Positions 17,500-26,900 of a stretch of DNA of 64,000 bases are shown piece by piece. Source of the stretch: Natronobacterium haloterrestre (GTDB lineage: Archaea > Halobacteriota > Halobacteria > Halobacteriales > Natrialbaceae); the NCBI RefSeq assembly GCF_900112205.1, contig NZ_FOKW01000012.1, positions 1-64,000 of the forward strand. Reading direction: 5' to 3'. Position numbers and translations under genes: made by a program. The number at the start of each line of letters is the position of its first letter. The stretch's first letter is position 1. The notes beneath the pieces are model-generated. The model was not told the DNA's origin, searched no databases, and saw nothing but the letters and a program-made list of their open reading frames with translations.

Positions 17500-17928
17500 G
17501 CATCCGTCGCCTCAACGTCCACCGTGTTAACAATACCCCCACGTTTGCCGCAGGTGCGTCCGGATCGCGGGTCGTCGACGCCCGATCCCGGCGGACGTCG
17601 GCTGATTTTCCATCGACGACGGCATTCGAGAGGGACCGCCCGAGGGCGGAGTCGGCGCTGAACCGGTTCCAGATGGGCGCCAGGGTATTAAGACGGTCAT
17701 CGTCGTAGGGACGGCCCGCGATCGTCCGGACCCCACTCACCCAGCGTCGAGTTCGGCGGCGACGGCGGTTCGACGGCCCGGCCCGGTCTCGAGCGGAAGG
17801 CCGTTCGGGTAGGAGGCGACGCTCCGCGGCGGGGCCACCGCTGGCCGGATGGTTCGGGACAGCAGACGGCGATATCTTCCCCCGCAGTATCGGCACGCAC
17901 ACCGCAACCCACTCCCCTCGACGCACAC
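17500..17928. other. 429 bp divergent promoter region of phaB-like gene and P-type ATPase
   Basis: No gene is supported. The phaB side has GTGTTAACAATACC near 17524-17537. The ATPase side has a GATATCTTCC stretch near 17870-17880 but no strong TATA box. The two genes are divergent and could share control. Confidence 0.4.
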
Positions 17929-20676
17929 GTGTCACGAGCAGCGTACGACGAACGAGCGAGACCGGAGTCTGACAGCGACTGGCACGCCAGTCACGTCGAG
18001 GAGGTTTACGACGCACTGGCGACTTCGGATCAGGGACTCGAGCCGTCGGAGGCGCGGGACCGCCTCGAGCGCGAGGGTCCGAACGAGATCGAAGCCGAGG
18101 AGGGGGTCTCCTCGCTCGGCATCCTGCTCGAGCAGTACGCCTCGGCGCTGATCTGGGTGCTGATCGTCGCGGCGGTCGTGATGGCCGGCGTCGGACACAC
18201 GCTCGACGCGGGGGTGATCGCCGCGATCGTCGTCTTCATCACGCTGTTCGGCTTCGTCCAGGACTACCGCGCCGAGCAAAGCATCCGCGCGCTCCAGGAG
18301 CTGTCGACGACCTATGCCCTGGTCCGGCGTGGCGGCGAGAAGCGGGAGGTCGACGCCACGCGGCTGGTACCCGGCGACGTGATTTTCGTCGAGTCCGGCG
18401 ACGTCGTGCCGGCGGACGCCCGCATCGTGGAGGCGTCGGACCTGCGCGTCGACGAGTCCGCCCTGACCGGCGAGAGCGTCGGGGTTTCGAAAACCACCGG
18501 GATCGTCGATCCGGAGACGTCGCTTGCCGACCGGACGAACCTCCTCTACAAAGACACCGTCGTGGAACGGGGGTCGGGGAGGGCCGTCGTCGTGGGGACC
18601 GGCTCCGACACCGAGATCGGACGGATCGCGACCGCGCTCGAGGAAGCCGAAGAGCGCGAGACGCCGTTCCAGGCGGAGATGGACCGACTGGGGAAGATCA
18701 TCGCCGCCGGCGTCGCGGGCGCGGTGGCGGTGATCGCGGTCGCCGAACTCCTCGTCGGCGACACGGACCCGTTGCAGGTGTTCCTCACGGCGGTGGGGAT
18801 CGCCGTCTCCGCCGTTCCGGAGGGGCTCCCGGCTGTCGTCACGCTCTCGCTCGCGCTCGGCGCTCGCCGGATGGCCGACCGCAACGCGCTGGTTCGTCGG
18901 CTCCCGGTCGTCGAGGCGCTCGGCTCCGTCGACGTCATCTGTACGGACAAGACGGGGACGCTCACCGAGGAGGAGATGACCGTCCAGCGGATCGTCACCA
19001 ACCGCGAGGGGTACGAGGTGACGGGGACGGGCTACGACGCCGACGGCGAGCTGCTCCGAGACGGCGAGCCGGTCGAGACCGAGTGCGTCGCCGAGGTGCT
19101 TCGCTGTGGGATGCTCTGTAACGACGTCGAGATCGGGAGACGCGAACGCGCTGACGACGTCTCCGGCGAGGACGACGACGATGACGGTGAACGAGCCTAC
19201 CTCGGCGACCCCACCGAAATCGCGCTGTTCGTCGCCGCCCAGAAGGCCGGTTTCGACCGTCGGGAACTCGAGTCCGCATACCCCCGCGTGGGCGAGATCG
19301 GGTTCACCTCGGCGCGAAAGCGGATGACGACGGTCCATCGGACGCCCGACGAAAAGCGGTACGGCGACGCGGTCGCCTACACCAAGGGCGCACCGGAGGT
19401 CGTCCTCGAGCGATGCAACCGCGAACTCGTCGACGGCGAGATCGTTCCCCTCTCGGACGACCGCCGGGCGGAGATCGAACGGCGGTACGAGTCGCTCGCG
19501 GCCGACGCGTTCCGCGTGATGGGGTTCGCGTTCGAGCCCGAGGTCCCGGAATCGCAGGTCGAGGATCCGGACGAGGAGCTCGAAACGGACCTGGTGTTTC
19601 TCGGGCTGCAGGGGATGCTCGACCCCCCGCGTCCCGAGGTCGCTGACGCGCTCGATGCCTGTCTGTCGGCGGGGATCGACGTGGTGATGGTGACCGGCGA
19701 CAACGCTGCGACGGCCCGCGCGGTCGGGGAGGAGATCGGCCTCCGCTCGGCGCGCGTCCTCGCGGGCCCCGACCTCGAGGGGATGGACGACGACGAGTTG
19801 CGCGAGGCCGTCGAGGACGTCGACATCGTCGCGCGCACGTCTCCCGCGCACAAGACGCGGATCCTCCAGACGTTACAGGAGAAAGGCCACACGGTGGCGA
19901 TGACCGGCGACGGGGTCAACGACGCGCCCGCGGTGAAAAACGCCGACGTCGGCGTTGCAATGGGGATCCGCGGGACCGACGTCACCGAACAGTCCTCCGA
20001 CGCCGTGCTCCTCGACGACAACTTCGCGACGATCCGGGACGCGGTAAAAGGCGGTCGCCGGATCTTCGACAACGTCCGCAAGTTCGTCAACTTCCTGCTG
20101 TGCTGGAACGCCGGCGAGGTGTTGCTCGTGTTCACCGGCTCGCTGCTCGGGTTCGGGCTCGTGATCACTCCCGTACAGATCCTCTGGATCAACGTGGTCA
20201 CCGACGGCCTTCCGGCCCTCTCGATGGGCGTCGATCCGGCGACCGACGACGTCATGGACCGGCAGCCCAGACCGCCCGACGAGGGGGTGATCACCGACCG
20301 GATCACGGTCTCGGTTCTGGGCGTCGGGGCCCTCATCGCGGCGACGATCATGCCGCTGTTCTACGTCCACCGGGCGGACGTCGAACTCGCGCGAACGATC
20401 GTGTTCACGTCGCTCGTGGTTTTCGAGATCGCCGGCATCCAGGCGGTCCGCTGGCGATACGGACACGGGCCGTTCTCCAATCGGTGGCTCGTGATCGGCG
20501 TGGCGGTCGCGCTCGGGTTGCAACTCTTCTTGCTGTACACGCCCGTCGGGGTGCTCTTCGACGTCGTCCCGCTGGCGCTCGTCCACTGGGGGCAGATCGG
20601 CCTCGCCCTTGCGACCTTCGGCGCGTTGCTCGCCGCCCTCGAGCGCGTGCTGGATCGGTACTACGACCGGTACTGA
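17929..20676 (+). CDS. P2-type cation-transporting ATPase (Ca2+/PMCA-SERCA-like)
   Basis: A 915-residue membrane ATP-driven cation pump. The N-terminal cation-ATPase domain ([20 protein letters not shown]) is followed by two helices, the actuator motif LTGES at about residue 180, and helix 4 with [12 protein letters not shown], the PEGL signature of P2A/P2B pumps. The phosphorylated Asp340 is in [10 protein letters not shown], the hinge is [21 protein letters not shown], and six C-terminal helices follow. An acidic insert (EDDDDDGE) lies in the N domain near residue 418. GTG 17929 is the start. The stop codon is the first three bases of a dispersed palindromic element. CtpF of the mycobacterial dormancy regulon is of the same class. 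Confidence 0.9.
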   Translation: MSRAAYDERARPESDSDWHASHVEEVYDALATSDQGLEPSEARDRLEREGPNEIEAEEGVSSLGILLEQYASALIWVLIVAAVVMAGVGHTLDAGVIAAIVVFITLFGFVQDYRAEQSIRALQELSTTYALVRRGGEKREVDATRLVPGDVIFVESGDVVPADARIVEASDLRVDESALTGESVGVSKTTGIVDPETSLADRTNLLYKDTVVERGSGRAVVVGTGSDTEIGRIATALEEAEERETPFQAEMDRLGKIIAAGVAGAVAVIAVAELLVGDTDPLQVFLTAVGIAVSAVPEGLPAVVTLSLALGARRMADRNALVRRLPVVEALGSVDVICTDKTGTLTEEEMTVQRIVTNREGYEVTGTGYDADGELLRDGEPVETECVAEVLRCGMLCNDVEIGRRERADDVSGEDDDDDGERAYLGDPTEIALFVAAQKAGFDRRELESAYPRVGEIGFTSARKRMTTVHRTPDEKRYGDAVAYTKGAPEVVLERCNRELVDGEIVPLSDDRRAEIERRYESLAADAFRVMGFAFEPEVPESQVEDPDEELETDLVFLGLQGMLDPPRPEVADALDACLSAGIDVVMVTGDNAATARAVGEEIGLRSARVLAGPDLEGMDDDELREAVEDVDIVARTSPAHKTRILQTLQEKGHTVAMTGDGVNDAPAVKNADVGVAMGIRGTDVTEQSSDAVLLDDNFATIRDAVKGGRRIFDNVRKFVNFLLCWNAGEVLLVFTGSLLGFGLVITPVQILWINVVTDGLPALSMGVDPATDDVMDRQPRPPDEGVITDRITVSVLGVGALIAATIMPLFYVHRADVELARTIVFTSLVVFEIAGIQAVRWRYGHGPFSNRWLVIGVAVALGLQLFLLYTPVGVLFDVVPLALVHWGQIGLALATFGALLAALERVLDRYYDRY

Positions 20677-20767
20677 TACGGATTGCTGTACCGATTTCGC
20701 GGCGCAACCGCCTCGTCCGCCGCCGAGTCGCGGCTGCGCCGGAACTGACGGACAGTAAACCGTATGA
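20674..20767 (+). repeat. dispersed palindromic element, copy 1
   Basis: An imperfect long hairpin. The outer ends are TGATACGG and CCGTATGA, and the inner arms GCGCAACCGC and GCGGCTGCGC-like. It includes the conserved block GGAACTGACGGACAGTAAAC. Its first three bases are the TGA stop of the P-type ATPase. Copies at 39122-39205 and 53752-53834 align along the whole length and also abut a TGA stop. Confidence 0.8.
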
Positions 20768-20983
20768 GTTCCGGCACACTGCCGCCGGTCGCTTGGCCTC
20801 GGTGGAATCGGGGGCAAAGAATCGATGCCGTTTCGACACGACCCGGCGGGACGACTTCCACGTCACGCCGGTGTGCGATACTGCACGCCGAACGAGGGCG
20901 GCAGTCCGAGCGCCGAACGTCGGACCTATCAGCTCTCGATCGTGTGGGCAAACGAACTTGCCGATCCCTCGCGTGGAGGGAGT

Positions 20984-21388
20984 ATGACTCGGGTACTGGT
21001 CCCGGTCGACGGCTCGGCGGAAGCAAAGCGAGCACTGGAATCGGCGTTCGAGTTGTTTCCCGGCGCCGAGATCCACGCTCTCCACGTGATACAGGTCACG
21101 CGAATCCCGTCCGATCCGAAGACGACGCCCTACGAGTACGCCAGAGAGAAAGGGGAAGGGTTTCTCGAGGACGCCGAGGAGATCGCAGCCGAGCACGATC
21201 GGAACATCGAGACGGCGCTCACCGAGGGCCACACCGCACGAACCATTCGGAACTACATCGACGATCACGACATCGATCACGTCGTCATCGGAAGTACCGG
21301 CCGATCGAGGGTGTCGAGGGTGCTGCTCGGAAGCGTCGCGGAGACGGTCGCCCGTCGGTCCCCCGTTTCGGTCACGATCGTTCGGTGA
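20984..21388 (+). CDS. universal stress protein, single UspA domain
   Basis: A 134-residue UspA protein (MTRVLVPVDGSAEAKRAL) with an intact nucleotide motif GSTGRSRVSRVLLGS. The ATG at 20984 is preceded by GGAGGG five bases upstream, a convincing ribosome binding site, which is unusual in this window where most Usp genes look leaderless. The frame is open further upstream but without coding character. It lies downstream of element copy 1 and upstream of a tandem Usp gene. Confidence 0.9.
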   Translation: MTRVLVPVDGSAEAKRALESAFELFPGAEIHALHVIQVTRIPSDPKTTPYEYAREKGEGFLEDAEEIAAEHDRNIETALTEGHTARTIRNYIDDHDIDHVVIGSTGRSRVSRVLLGSVAETVARRSPVSVTIVR

Positions 21389-21538
21389 GGGCCGGGCGTC
21401 GCCGCTCTCGGTCGACACTGGCGGCCCTCGACCCGAGCAGCGACCGACCCTCGGTGAGCGACCGTGGTTCGGGTTTATACGGGTCGCCATGGAAGGTCGA
21501 GCCGTTCGGGCGAGCCACCGCTCGCACCGACGATAGCC

Positions 21539-22426
21539 ATGCCACAGCACGTCCTCGTTCCGCTCGACGGCTCGGACCACGGGTTCGCCGGTCTGGAGTA
21601 CAGCCTCGAGTCGTTTCCCGACGCGTCGATCACCGCACTCTCCGTCGTCGATCCCACGCACGATCACACCGCGACGGTGGGGTCGTCCGAATCACCGATG
21701 GAGCGTGCCGAGGCGCAACGGGACGCGGTCCTCGAACGCGCGATCGACCGGGCAGGCGATCACGGTCGTGAGATACGGACCCTGGGCCGAACCGGCCGTC
21801 CACACACCGAGATCCTCACGGTCGTGACCGACGAAGACATCGACCACGTCGTGCTGGGGAGCCACGGCGAATCACCGATCACGAGCCCGTTTCTCGGCCA
21901 CGTGAGCGAGGCCGTCCTGCGCCGGTCCCCCGTCTCGACGACGATCGTGCCCGAATCGACGGCGGCGCTGCGAGACCGGGAGCTCCCCGGACCGATCCTG
22001 GTTCCCGTCGACGGTTCGGAACAGGCCGAGGCCGCACTCGAGTACGCACTCGAGACGTTTCCCGGCGGCTCACACACCGCGTTTCACGTGCTCGAACTCC
22101 CGTTCGATCGGTCCCCGGAGGCCGTCGAGGGGACCTACCTCGAGGAGGTTCGGGCCGACTACGAGGACCGCGCCGAGGAGGTCCTCGAGTCGGCGACGGC
22201 GCGTGCGGACGAACGAGAGGCGTCGATCGAGACGGCGACCACATCCGGGACGCCCGCCGAAGAGATCATCGACTACGCCGTGGCGAACGGGTACGCTCAG
22301 ATCGTCATGGGCAGCCACGGACGCTCGCTGCCGTCGCGACTGATAACCGGATCCGTCGCGGAACGGGTCGCGCGTCGCTCGCCACGAACGGTAACCCTGA
22401 TCCGGGGAACTCCAACGATGGACTGA
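21539..22426 (+). CDS. tandem universal stress protein (two UspA domains)
   Basis: A 295-residue protein with two UspA domains (VLVPLDGSDHGFAG from residue 4, ILVPVDGSEQAEAA from about residue 153). Domain 2 keeps GSHGRSLPSRLITGS. Domain 1 has GSHGESPITSPFLGH, with His in place of the final Ser/Thr. Sequence and architecture match 9068-9973, so the two are paralogues from duplication. The domain 1 change is shared in place but not in residue (Arg there, His here), which suggests relaxed or altered nucleotide use. A TATA-like TTTATACG is at about 21474-21481. Confidence 0.9.
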   Translation: MPQHVLVPLDGSDHGFAGLEYSLESFPDASITALSVVDPTHDHTATVGSSESPMERAEAQRDAVLERAIDRAGDHGREIRTLGRTGRPHTEILTVVTDEDIDHVVLGSHGESPITSPFLGHVSEAVLRRSPVSTTIVPESTAALRDRELPGPILVPVDGSEQAEAALEYALETFPGGSHTAFHVLELPFDRSPEAVEGTYLEEVRADYEDRAEEVLESATARADEREASIETATTSGTPAEEIIDYAVANGYAQIVMGSHGRSLPSRLITGSVAERVARRSPRTVTLIRGTPTMD

Positions 22427-22494
22427 GGTCGCGTCGCCCGCAGCCACACGCTCGACGTCGCGATCCTCGCCGGCCTCGGCTCCGGAACCCGGGA

Positions 22495-22905
22495 TCACCT
22501 GACGATCGTTACCGGGACCGGTGCCCGACGGGCGACCGTCTCGGCGACGCTCCCGAGGAGCACTCGAGAGGCTCCGTCACGACCGTGGCTGCCCATGACG
22601 ATCCGGTCGACATCGTGGTCGTCGGCGTACCTAACGATCTCACGGGCCGGCTGGCCAACGACCACCGCCGTTTCGATCGGCCCGCCGTGCTCGTACTCGG
22701 CGATCAGTTTCGCGAGCATCTCGCGTCGTCTCGCTCGTAACTCGTCGTAATCCAGCCCCGCAGTCTCGAGATGGGCTTCCGGTGGCCCCCTCGAGAAGAC
22801 GGTCAGCACCGTGATCGACGCGTCGGGAAACGACTCGAGGGCGTGTTCGAGCGCCCGCGTTGCCTGTTCGGAACCGTCGACCGGGACGAGAACGTGTTTG
22901 GACAT
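22495..22905 (-). CDS. universal stress protein, single UspA domain
   Basis: A 136-residue UspA protein starting MSKHVLVPVDGSEQ, with GSHGRDGASRVLLGS as nucleotide motif and APVPVTIVR at the end. The fold starts at ATG 22905, so the in-frame extension upstream is not used. It converges on the tandem Usp gene at 21539. Upstream lie 271 bp shared divergently with the permease relic. Confidence 0.92.
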   Translation of the reverse strand: MSKHVLVPVDGSEQATRALEHALESFPDASITVLTVFSRGPPEAHLETAGLDYDELRARRREMLAKLIAEYEHGGPIETAVVVGQPAREIVRYADDHDVDRIVMGSHGRDGASRVLLGSVAETVARRAPVPVTIVR

Positions 22906-23176
22906 CGGTGACCGGTATACAGACCCCGCATCACGGAGTTCCCTAACGTTTTCCACCGCGAGCGGGCGGGAGGTGGGTCCGGACGGCGCTCGAACTCCGA
23001 ACGCGGGCGTACTGTCGCTCGAGCACCCGTCACTGACAACGCTACGGCGAGACCGACGGATGGGGTGTGGCCGGCGGTGCGGGTACCGACGGGATCCGCT
23101 AACGGTCCCCCGACTCGGGGACCGTAAGTGGGCTTTTTATGGACCGGGATCGGATACCACGGTACCCGATCCGAGC

Positions 23177-23604
23177 ATGAGTCGCGACGACGAGGAACTC
23201 TCGCGGGAACTCGGGCTACTCTCCGCGTTCGCGATCGGCGTCGGCGTCATGGTCTGTGCCGGGATTTTCGTCCTGCCGGCGTCAGCGGCCGCAACGGCGG
23301 GTCAAGCGGCCGCTGCCGCCTTCGTTCTCGCGGGGTTTATCGCGTCGTTTACCCCGTCGTCCCCGTCCTGGGTGCACTCTTCTCCTTCGGCCTGATCGGG
23401 TTCATGGCTCCGATCGAAATTCTGCTGAGCGCCCTGTTCGTCGTCTTCGGGGTACTCTGGTACCTCATCTATGCCCGGTCGAACACGCGACGGAAGGGGC
23501 CCTCGCACAGTATCGAGAGACGTGAGAATCGTGTGCTACTGGACAGGATAAAAGCCGATTTCGGCCCTCTCTTCGAGTACCGGCGCTCCGTTCGATTCGA
23601 GTGA
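23177..23604 (+). pseudogene. APC-family amino acid permease relic (internal deletion plus frameshift)
   Basis: The 5' part encodes a clear APC permease N-terminus (LSRELGLLSAFAIGVGVMVCAGIFVLPASAA, then a second helix) up to about 23345. The reading then makes sense only in another frame, which gives the last helices of such a permease (PVVPVLGALFSFGLIGF, then EILLSALFVVFGVLWYLIYARSNT) and a short tail. Intact relatives are over 400 residues, so roughly 300 codons of the middle are missing. A TATA-like CTTTTTATGG lies near 23132-23141. Either it is a decayed gene or a frameshifted mini-protein; decay is far more likely. Confidence 0.75.
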
Positions 23605-23800
23605 CCGTGGCCCGGTGACGGGGCGAAGCGACGCATCGGTCGGACCACGATCACCTCCGTTCGTCGCGTCGCTGCGGGGACGCTCTCGTGTGCTGCGTTC
23701 CCGTCGGGAACCGCCCTCGACCCTCGCCGGAACGATCGCAAGATGGCGGATGCCAGTAACCTGGAACGAGCCATACACTCATTACGTGACTCGAGGTACC

Positions 23801-24571
23801 ATGACACGTATGGCCGACCAGACCCCCTCCGCGTCGTTCGAACAGGTTGCACAGGTACCGGCGGAGTCGCCCACGCTGATCGAGGGGCTCCCCGGACACG
23901 GCCTCGTCGCGTCGATCGCCGTCGACCAGATCACGGACCAACTCGGCCTCGAGCACTACGGGAACGTCGCTTCCGACGCGTTCCCCCCGGTCGTCACCTT
24001 CGAGGACGGCCTCGTTCAGGACCTGGTCCGGGTCTACGCCGGCGAGAACCCCGCCGTGATGACCCTCGAGAGCGACCTCGCGCTCCCGCCACAGGCGTTC
24101 GAACCCCTCGCCGAGTGCGTCCTCGAGGAACTGGCCGACGACTTCGAGCGGGCGATCTTCCTCGCTGGCGCGCCCGCCCAGTCCGAGGAGCGACTCGGCG
24201 AGGTCACTGGGGTCGCGACGAACGACGAGATCCGGACCGACCTCGTCGACGCCGGCATCACCGTCCCCGAGGAGCCGGGGCTGGTCGGCGGCATCACGGG
24301 GACGCTGGTTCGGGAGTGCTTCCAGGCCGACGTCCCCGCGGCGCTGCTGATCGTTCGCTCCCACCCGTTCCTGCCCGATCCGGGGGCGGCGAAGTCGGTG
24401 ATCGAGAACGCCCTCGAGCCGCTGGTCGACTTCGACATCGATACGACGGCGCTGGACGAGCAGGCCGACGAGATCCAGCAGCGGATGCAACAGGTCGCCA
24501 AGCAGTACCAGCAGATGGCCGAAGAACAGCAAGGAACACAGCAGCAGGTCCAGACGGGAATGTTCCAGTAA
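23801..24571 (+). CDS. PAC2 family protein (proteasome assembly chaperone-like)
   Basis: A 256-residue cytosolic protein of the PAC2/PbaB superfamily. The N-terminal motif ESPTLIEGLPGHGLVASIAVDQI is the family hallmark, and GGITGTLVRECFQADVPAALLIV is a conserved core. The C-terminal 50 residues form a Gln-rich coiled coil. Archaeal relatives help assemble or activate the 20S proteasome; haloarchaea carry several PAC2 genes, so this one may have another client. ATG 23801 and ATG 23810 are both possible starts. It lies between the permease relic and two convergent tandem Usp genes. Confidence 0.85.
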   Translation: MTRMADQTPSASFEQVAQVPAESPTLIEGLPGHGLVASIAVDQITDQLGLEHYGNVASDAFPPVVTFEDGLVQDLVRVYAGENPAVMTLESDLALPPQAFEPLAECVLEELADDFERAIFLAGAPAQSEERLGEVTGVATNDEIRTDLVDAGITVPEEPGLVGGITGTLVRECFQADVPAALLIVRSHPFLPDPGAAKSVIENALEPLVDFDIDTTALDEQADEIQQRMQQVAKQYQQMAEEQQGTQQQVQTGMFQ

Positions 24572-24676
24572 CGACGGCGCTGCGTTCAGGTTGCCGCCTG
24601 GGTCTGCCCGTCTCCCGCTCTCTTTGTGCCCGCTAGTCACCCCCGAGATCGGGCCGCGGACGGGGACCGTCAGTCG

Positions 24677-25606
24677 TCAGGCGTCGTCGTCGCGCGCGGC
24701 CAGCGGCACGCACCACACCGGCACGTCGACGGAACGGACGACCGACTCCGTGACGCTCCCGAGCAGGTGACGCTCGAGGCCCGAGCGCCCGTGGGTGCCG
24801 ATGGCGATCAGGTCGATCCCGTCGTCGGCGTAGTCACGGATCACGCGCGCTGGCGGCCCGTTCGCGACCGTTCCCTGAACGCTGACGCCGGCCTCCCGCG
24901 CCCGGTCCCGGACCGCGTCCAGAACTTCCCGTCCGGTCTCCTCGAGTCCGGCCAGGATCTCGTCGGGGGCGACGTTGCCGGGAACGTGACTCGTGTCCGC
25001 GGAGTACAGCGCGTGGACGGTGGCGTCGAACGCCGATGCCGTTTGGACCCCCCAGTCGACCGCGGCCATCGCCCCCTCGCTGCCGTCGGTCGGTAACAAC
25101 ACATCGTCGACGGTGTCGGCCGTCAGCGACGTCTCGGTTTCCGTCTCCGTCGGCGGGACGGCCAGTACGGGCACGTCGACGGTTCGCAGGACGTTCTCGG
25201 TGACGCTGCCCAGTAGCACGCGGCGCACGCCTGACTGCCCTTTCGTCCCCATCGCGACGGCGTCGATCCCGGCCTCCGCGACGTAGTCGGCGATGACGCG
25301 GTACGGCACCCCATCTTCGGTCGCGGTCGTGACCGAGAGCCCCGCGTCGCGCTCGCGCGCTCGCTGCGCGACGGCTTCGACGGCGGTTTCGGCCTCTGAG
25401 GCGGCGGCCTCGCGGATCCCTGCTTCGTCCGTCCCGTCTTCGAGCGTCCCGATCCCGTCGAACTCGGAGCCGTCGACGACCGAGAGGACGTGTACGTGTA
25501 CCTCCGCGTCGGCCGCGACCGCGACGTCGAGTCCGCGTTTCGCACCCACGAGTGCGTTCTCGCTGCCGTCCGTCGGGAGTAGTATCGAATCGATCGCGTC
25601 TCGCAT
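24677..25606 (-). CDS. tandem universal stress protein (two UspA domains)
   Basis: A 309-residue protein with two complete UspA domains. Both nucleotide motifs are intact: GTKGQSGVRRVLLGS in domain 1 and GTHGRSGLERHLLGS in domain 2. The linker after domain 1 is PPTETETETS. It belongs to a second tandem-Usp subfamily (ILLPTDGS and VLLPTDGS starts), distinct from the 9068/21539 pair. It is preceded 82 bp upstream by a related tandem Usp on the same strand, so the two may be an operon. Confidence 0.92.
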   Translation of the reverse strand: MRDAIDSILLPTDGSENALVGAKRGLDVAVAADAEVHVHVLSVVDGSEFDGIGTLEDGTDEAGIREAAASEAETAVEAVAQRARERDAGLSVTTATEDGVPYRVIADYVAEAGIDAVAMGTKGQSGVRRVLLGSVTENVLRTVDVPVLAVPPTETETETSLTADTVDDVLLPTDGSEGAMAAVDWGVQTASAFDATVHALYSADTSHVPGNVAPDEILAGLEETGREVLDAVRDRAREAGVSVQGTVANGPPARVIRDYADDGIDLIAIGTHGRSGLERHLLGSVTESVVRSVDVPVWCVPLAARDDDA

Positions 25607-25688
25607 CGCTAGCCCCTTCCCCGCGACGGCGAATAACAGTGGGGGGTGGTAATAGTGAAGGGCCGTGTTCGAACGACCCGGACGGCGG

Positions 25689-26597
25689 TTACGACGTGTC
25701 CGACTCGTCCTCGAGCGTTCGGGCCGTCAGCACGGGGACGCTCGCGTTCGGCACCACCCGCTGGGAGACGCTGCCGACGACGAGGCGCTCGACGTTCGAC
25801 TTGCTCTCGGTCCCCATCACGAGCAGGTCGACGTCGGTCCGGTCGACGTACTCGAGGATTACCTCCGTCGGCGGGCCGCGTTCGATCGCTTCGACGGTCT
25901 CGAGGCCGCGGTCGCCGGCCCGATCGGCTACGGCCGCCGTCGTCCGCTTCCCGTGTTCCTCGAACGCGTCCCGGAGCTTCGAGGGTCCGCTCCGGCGTTC
26001 GTCTCCGAGCGTATCGTCGTCGGCGTCGACCGCGTACAGCGCGTGCAGCCGGGCATCGCAGGCCTCGGCGAGCGAGAGCGCGCGGTCGGTCGCCGCGGCC
26101 GATCCGATCGAGCCGTCAGTGGCGAGACAGACCCCTTCGACGGCGTCGCCCTCGTCCACGGACGCGTTCTCGAGGTCGGGACCGCCGGAGCGCCGGGACG
26201 CCGCGCCGACCGTCATCACCGGCCGTTCGGCGTCCCGGATCACCTCGAGGGCGACGCTACCGAGCAGTGCCTGGCGCAGCCCGGTCCGGCCGTGTGTCCC
26301 CACGACGAGCAGGTCCGCGTCGATCGAGTCGGCGTATTCGCGGATCTCGTCGGCTGGCCGGCCGGTACGGACGGTGGCATCGGCTTTCCGACCCGCTTCC
26401 CTCGCGCGCGTCACGACCTCCTCCGCGGCGGCCTCGCGTCGATCACGTCGACGGCCGCTCCTGAACCCCTCTTCGACGACGGACAGGGCGCGAACGGACG
26501 CCTCGAGCGTTCGGGCCAGGGTGATCCCCGCGTCCGCGGCGTCCGCGGCCACGTCGCTCCCGTCGGTCGCGATGAGAACGTCGTCGTACTCGTACAT
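25689..26597 (-). CDS. tandem universal stress protein (two UspA domains)
   Basis: A 302-residue protein with two UspA domains. Domain 1 carries an intact motif GTHGRTGLRQALLGS. In domain 2 the motif is GTESKSNVERLVVGS, where Ser or Lys stands in place of the second Gly, so ATP binding there is doubtful. ATG 26597 (MYEYDDVLIATDGS) is chosen because the fold begins there. It is divergent from the CBS/HPF-like gene, with which it shares about 300 bp of upstream DNA. Confidence 0.9.
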   Translation of the reverse strand: MYEYDDVLIATDGSDVAADAADAGITLARTLEASVRALSVVEEGFRSGRRRDRREAAAEEVVTRAREAGRKADATVRTGRPADEIREYADSIDADLLVVGTHGRTGLRQALLGSVALEVIRDAERPVMTVGAASRRSGGPDLENASVDEGDAVEGVCLATDGSIGSAAATDRALSLAEACDARLHALYAVDADDDTLGDERRSGPSKLRDAFEEHGKRTTAAVADRAGDRGLETVEAIERGPPTEVILEYVDRTDVDLLVMGTESKSNVERLVVGSVSQRVVPNASVPVLTARTLEDESDTS

Positions 26598-26900
26598 GTA
26601 GACGGCTACGACGACCCGGATCTTTGCTCTGTTGCCCTGACCCACGATCGGCCGAACCCGCCGGAGACGGAGCGTCGATACCGGACGTCCGTGAACCGAT
26701 TCCGGTTGCGGCAACTCCGAGCCGGCGGGAACGACCGCCCGGGTATTTGGGACTCGGTATCGAACGCTCACGTGGAGGCGTCACTCGTCACTCGGAAGGG
26801 CACACCGTAGACCGAACTACCGGGTACTGACACCGAACGCCGACCATCGCGCATCGATCGTCGAACACAGCGCGGCACCGCGGACACGATACTCACAGCC
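26598..26900. other. 303 bp divergent spacer, Usp versus CBS gene
   Basis: No gene is supported. The CBS side carries CGATACTCACAGCC just before the ATG but no strong TATA box, and no clear palindrome was seen. Control of both genes from here is possible. Confidence 0.35.

Noticed and set aside
17932-19851. 639-codon open frame opposite the P-type ATPase
   Set aside because: It is antisense to a complete ATPase with all catalytic motifs, and no independent domain is seen.
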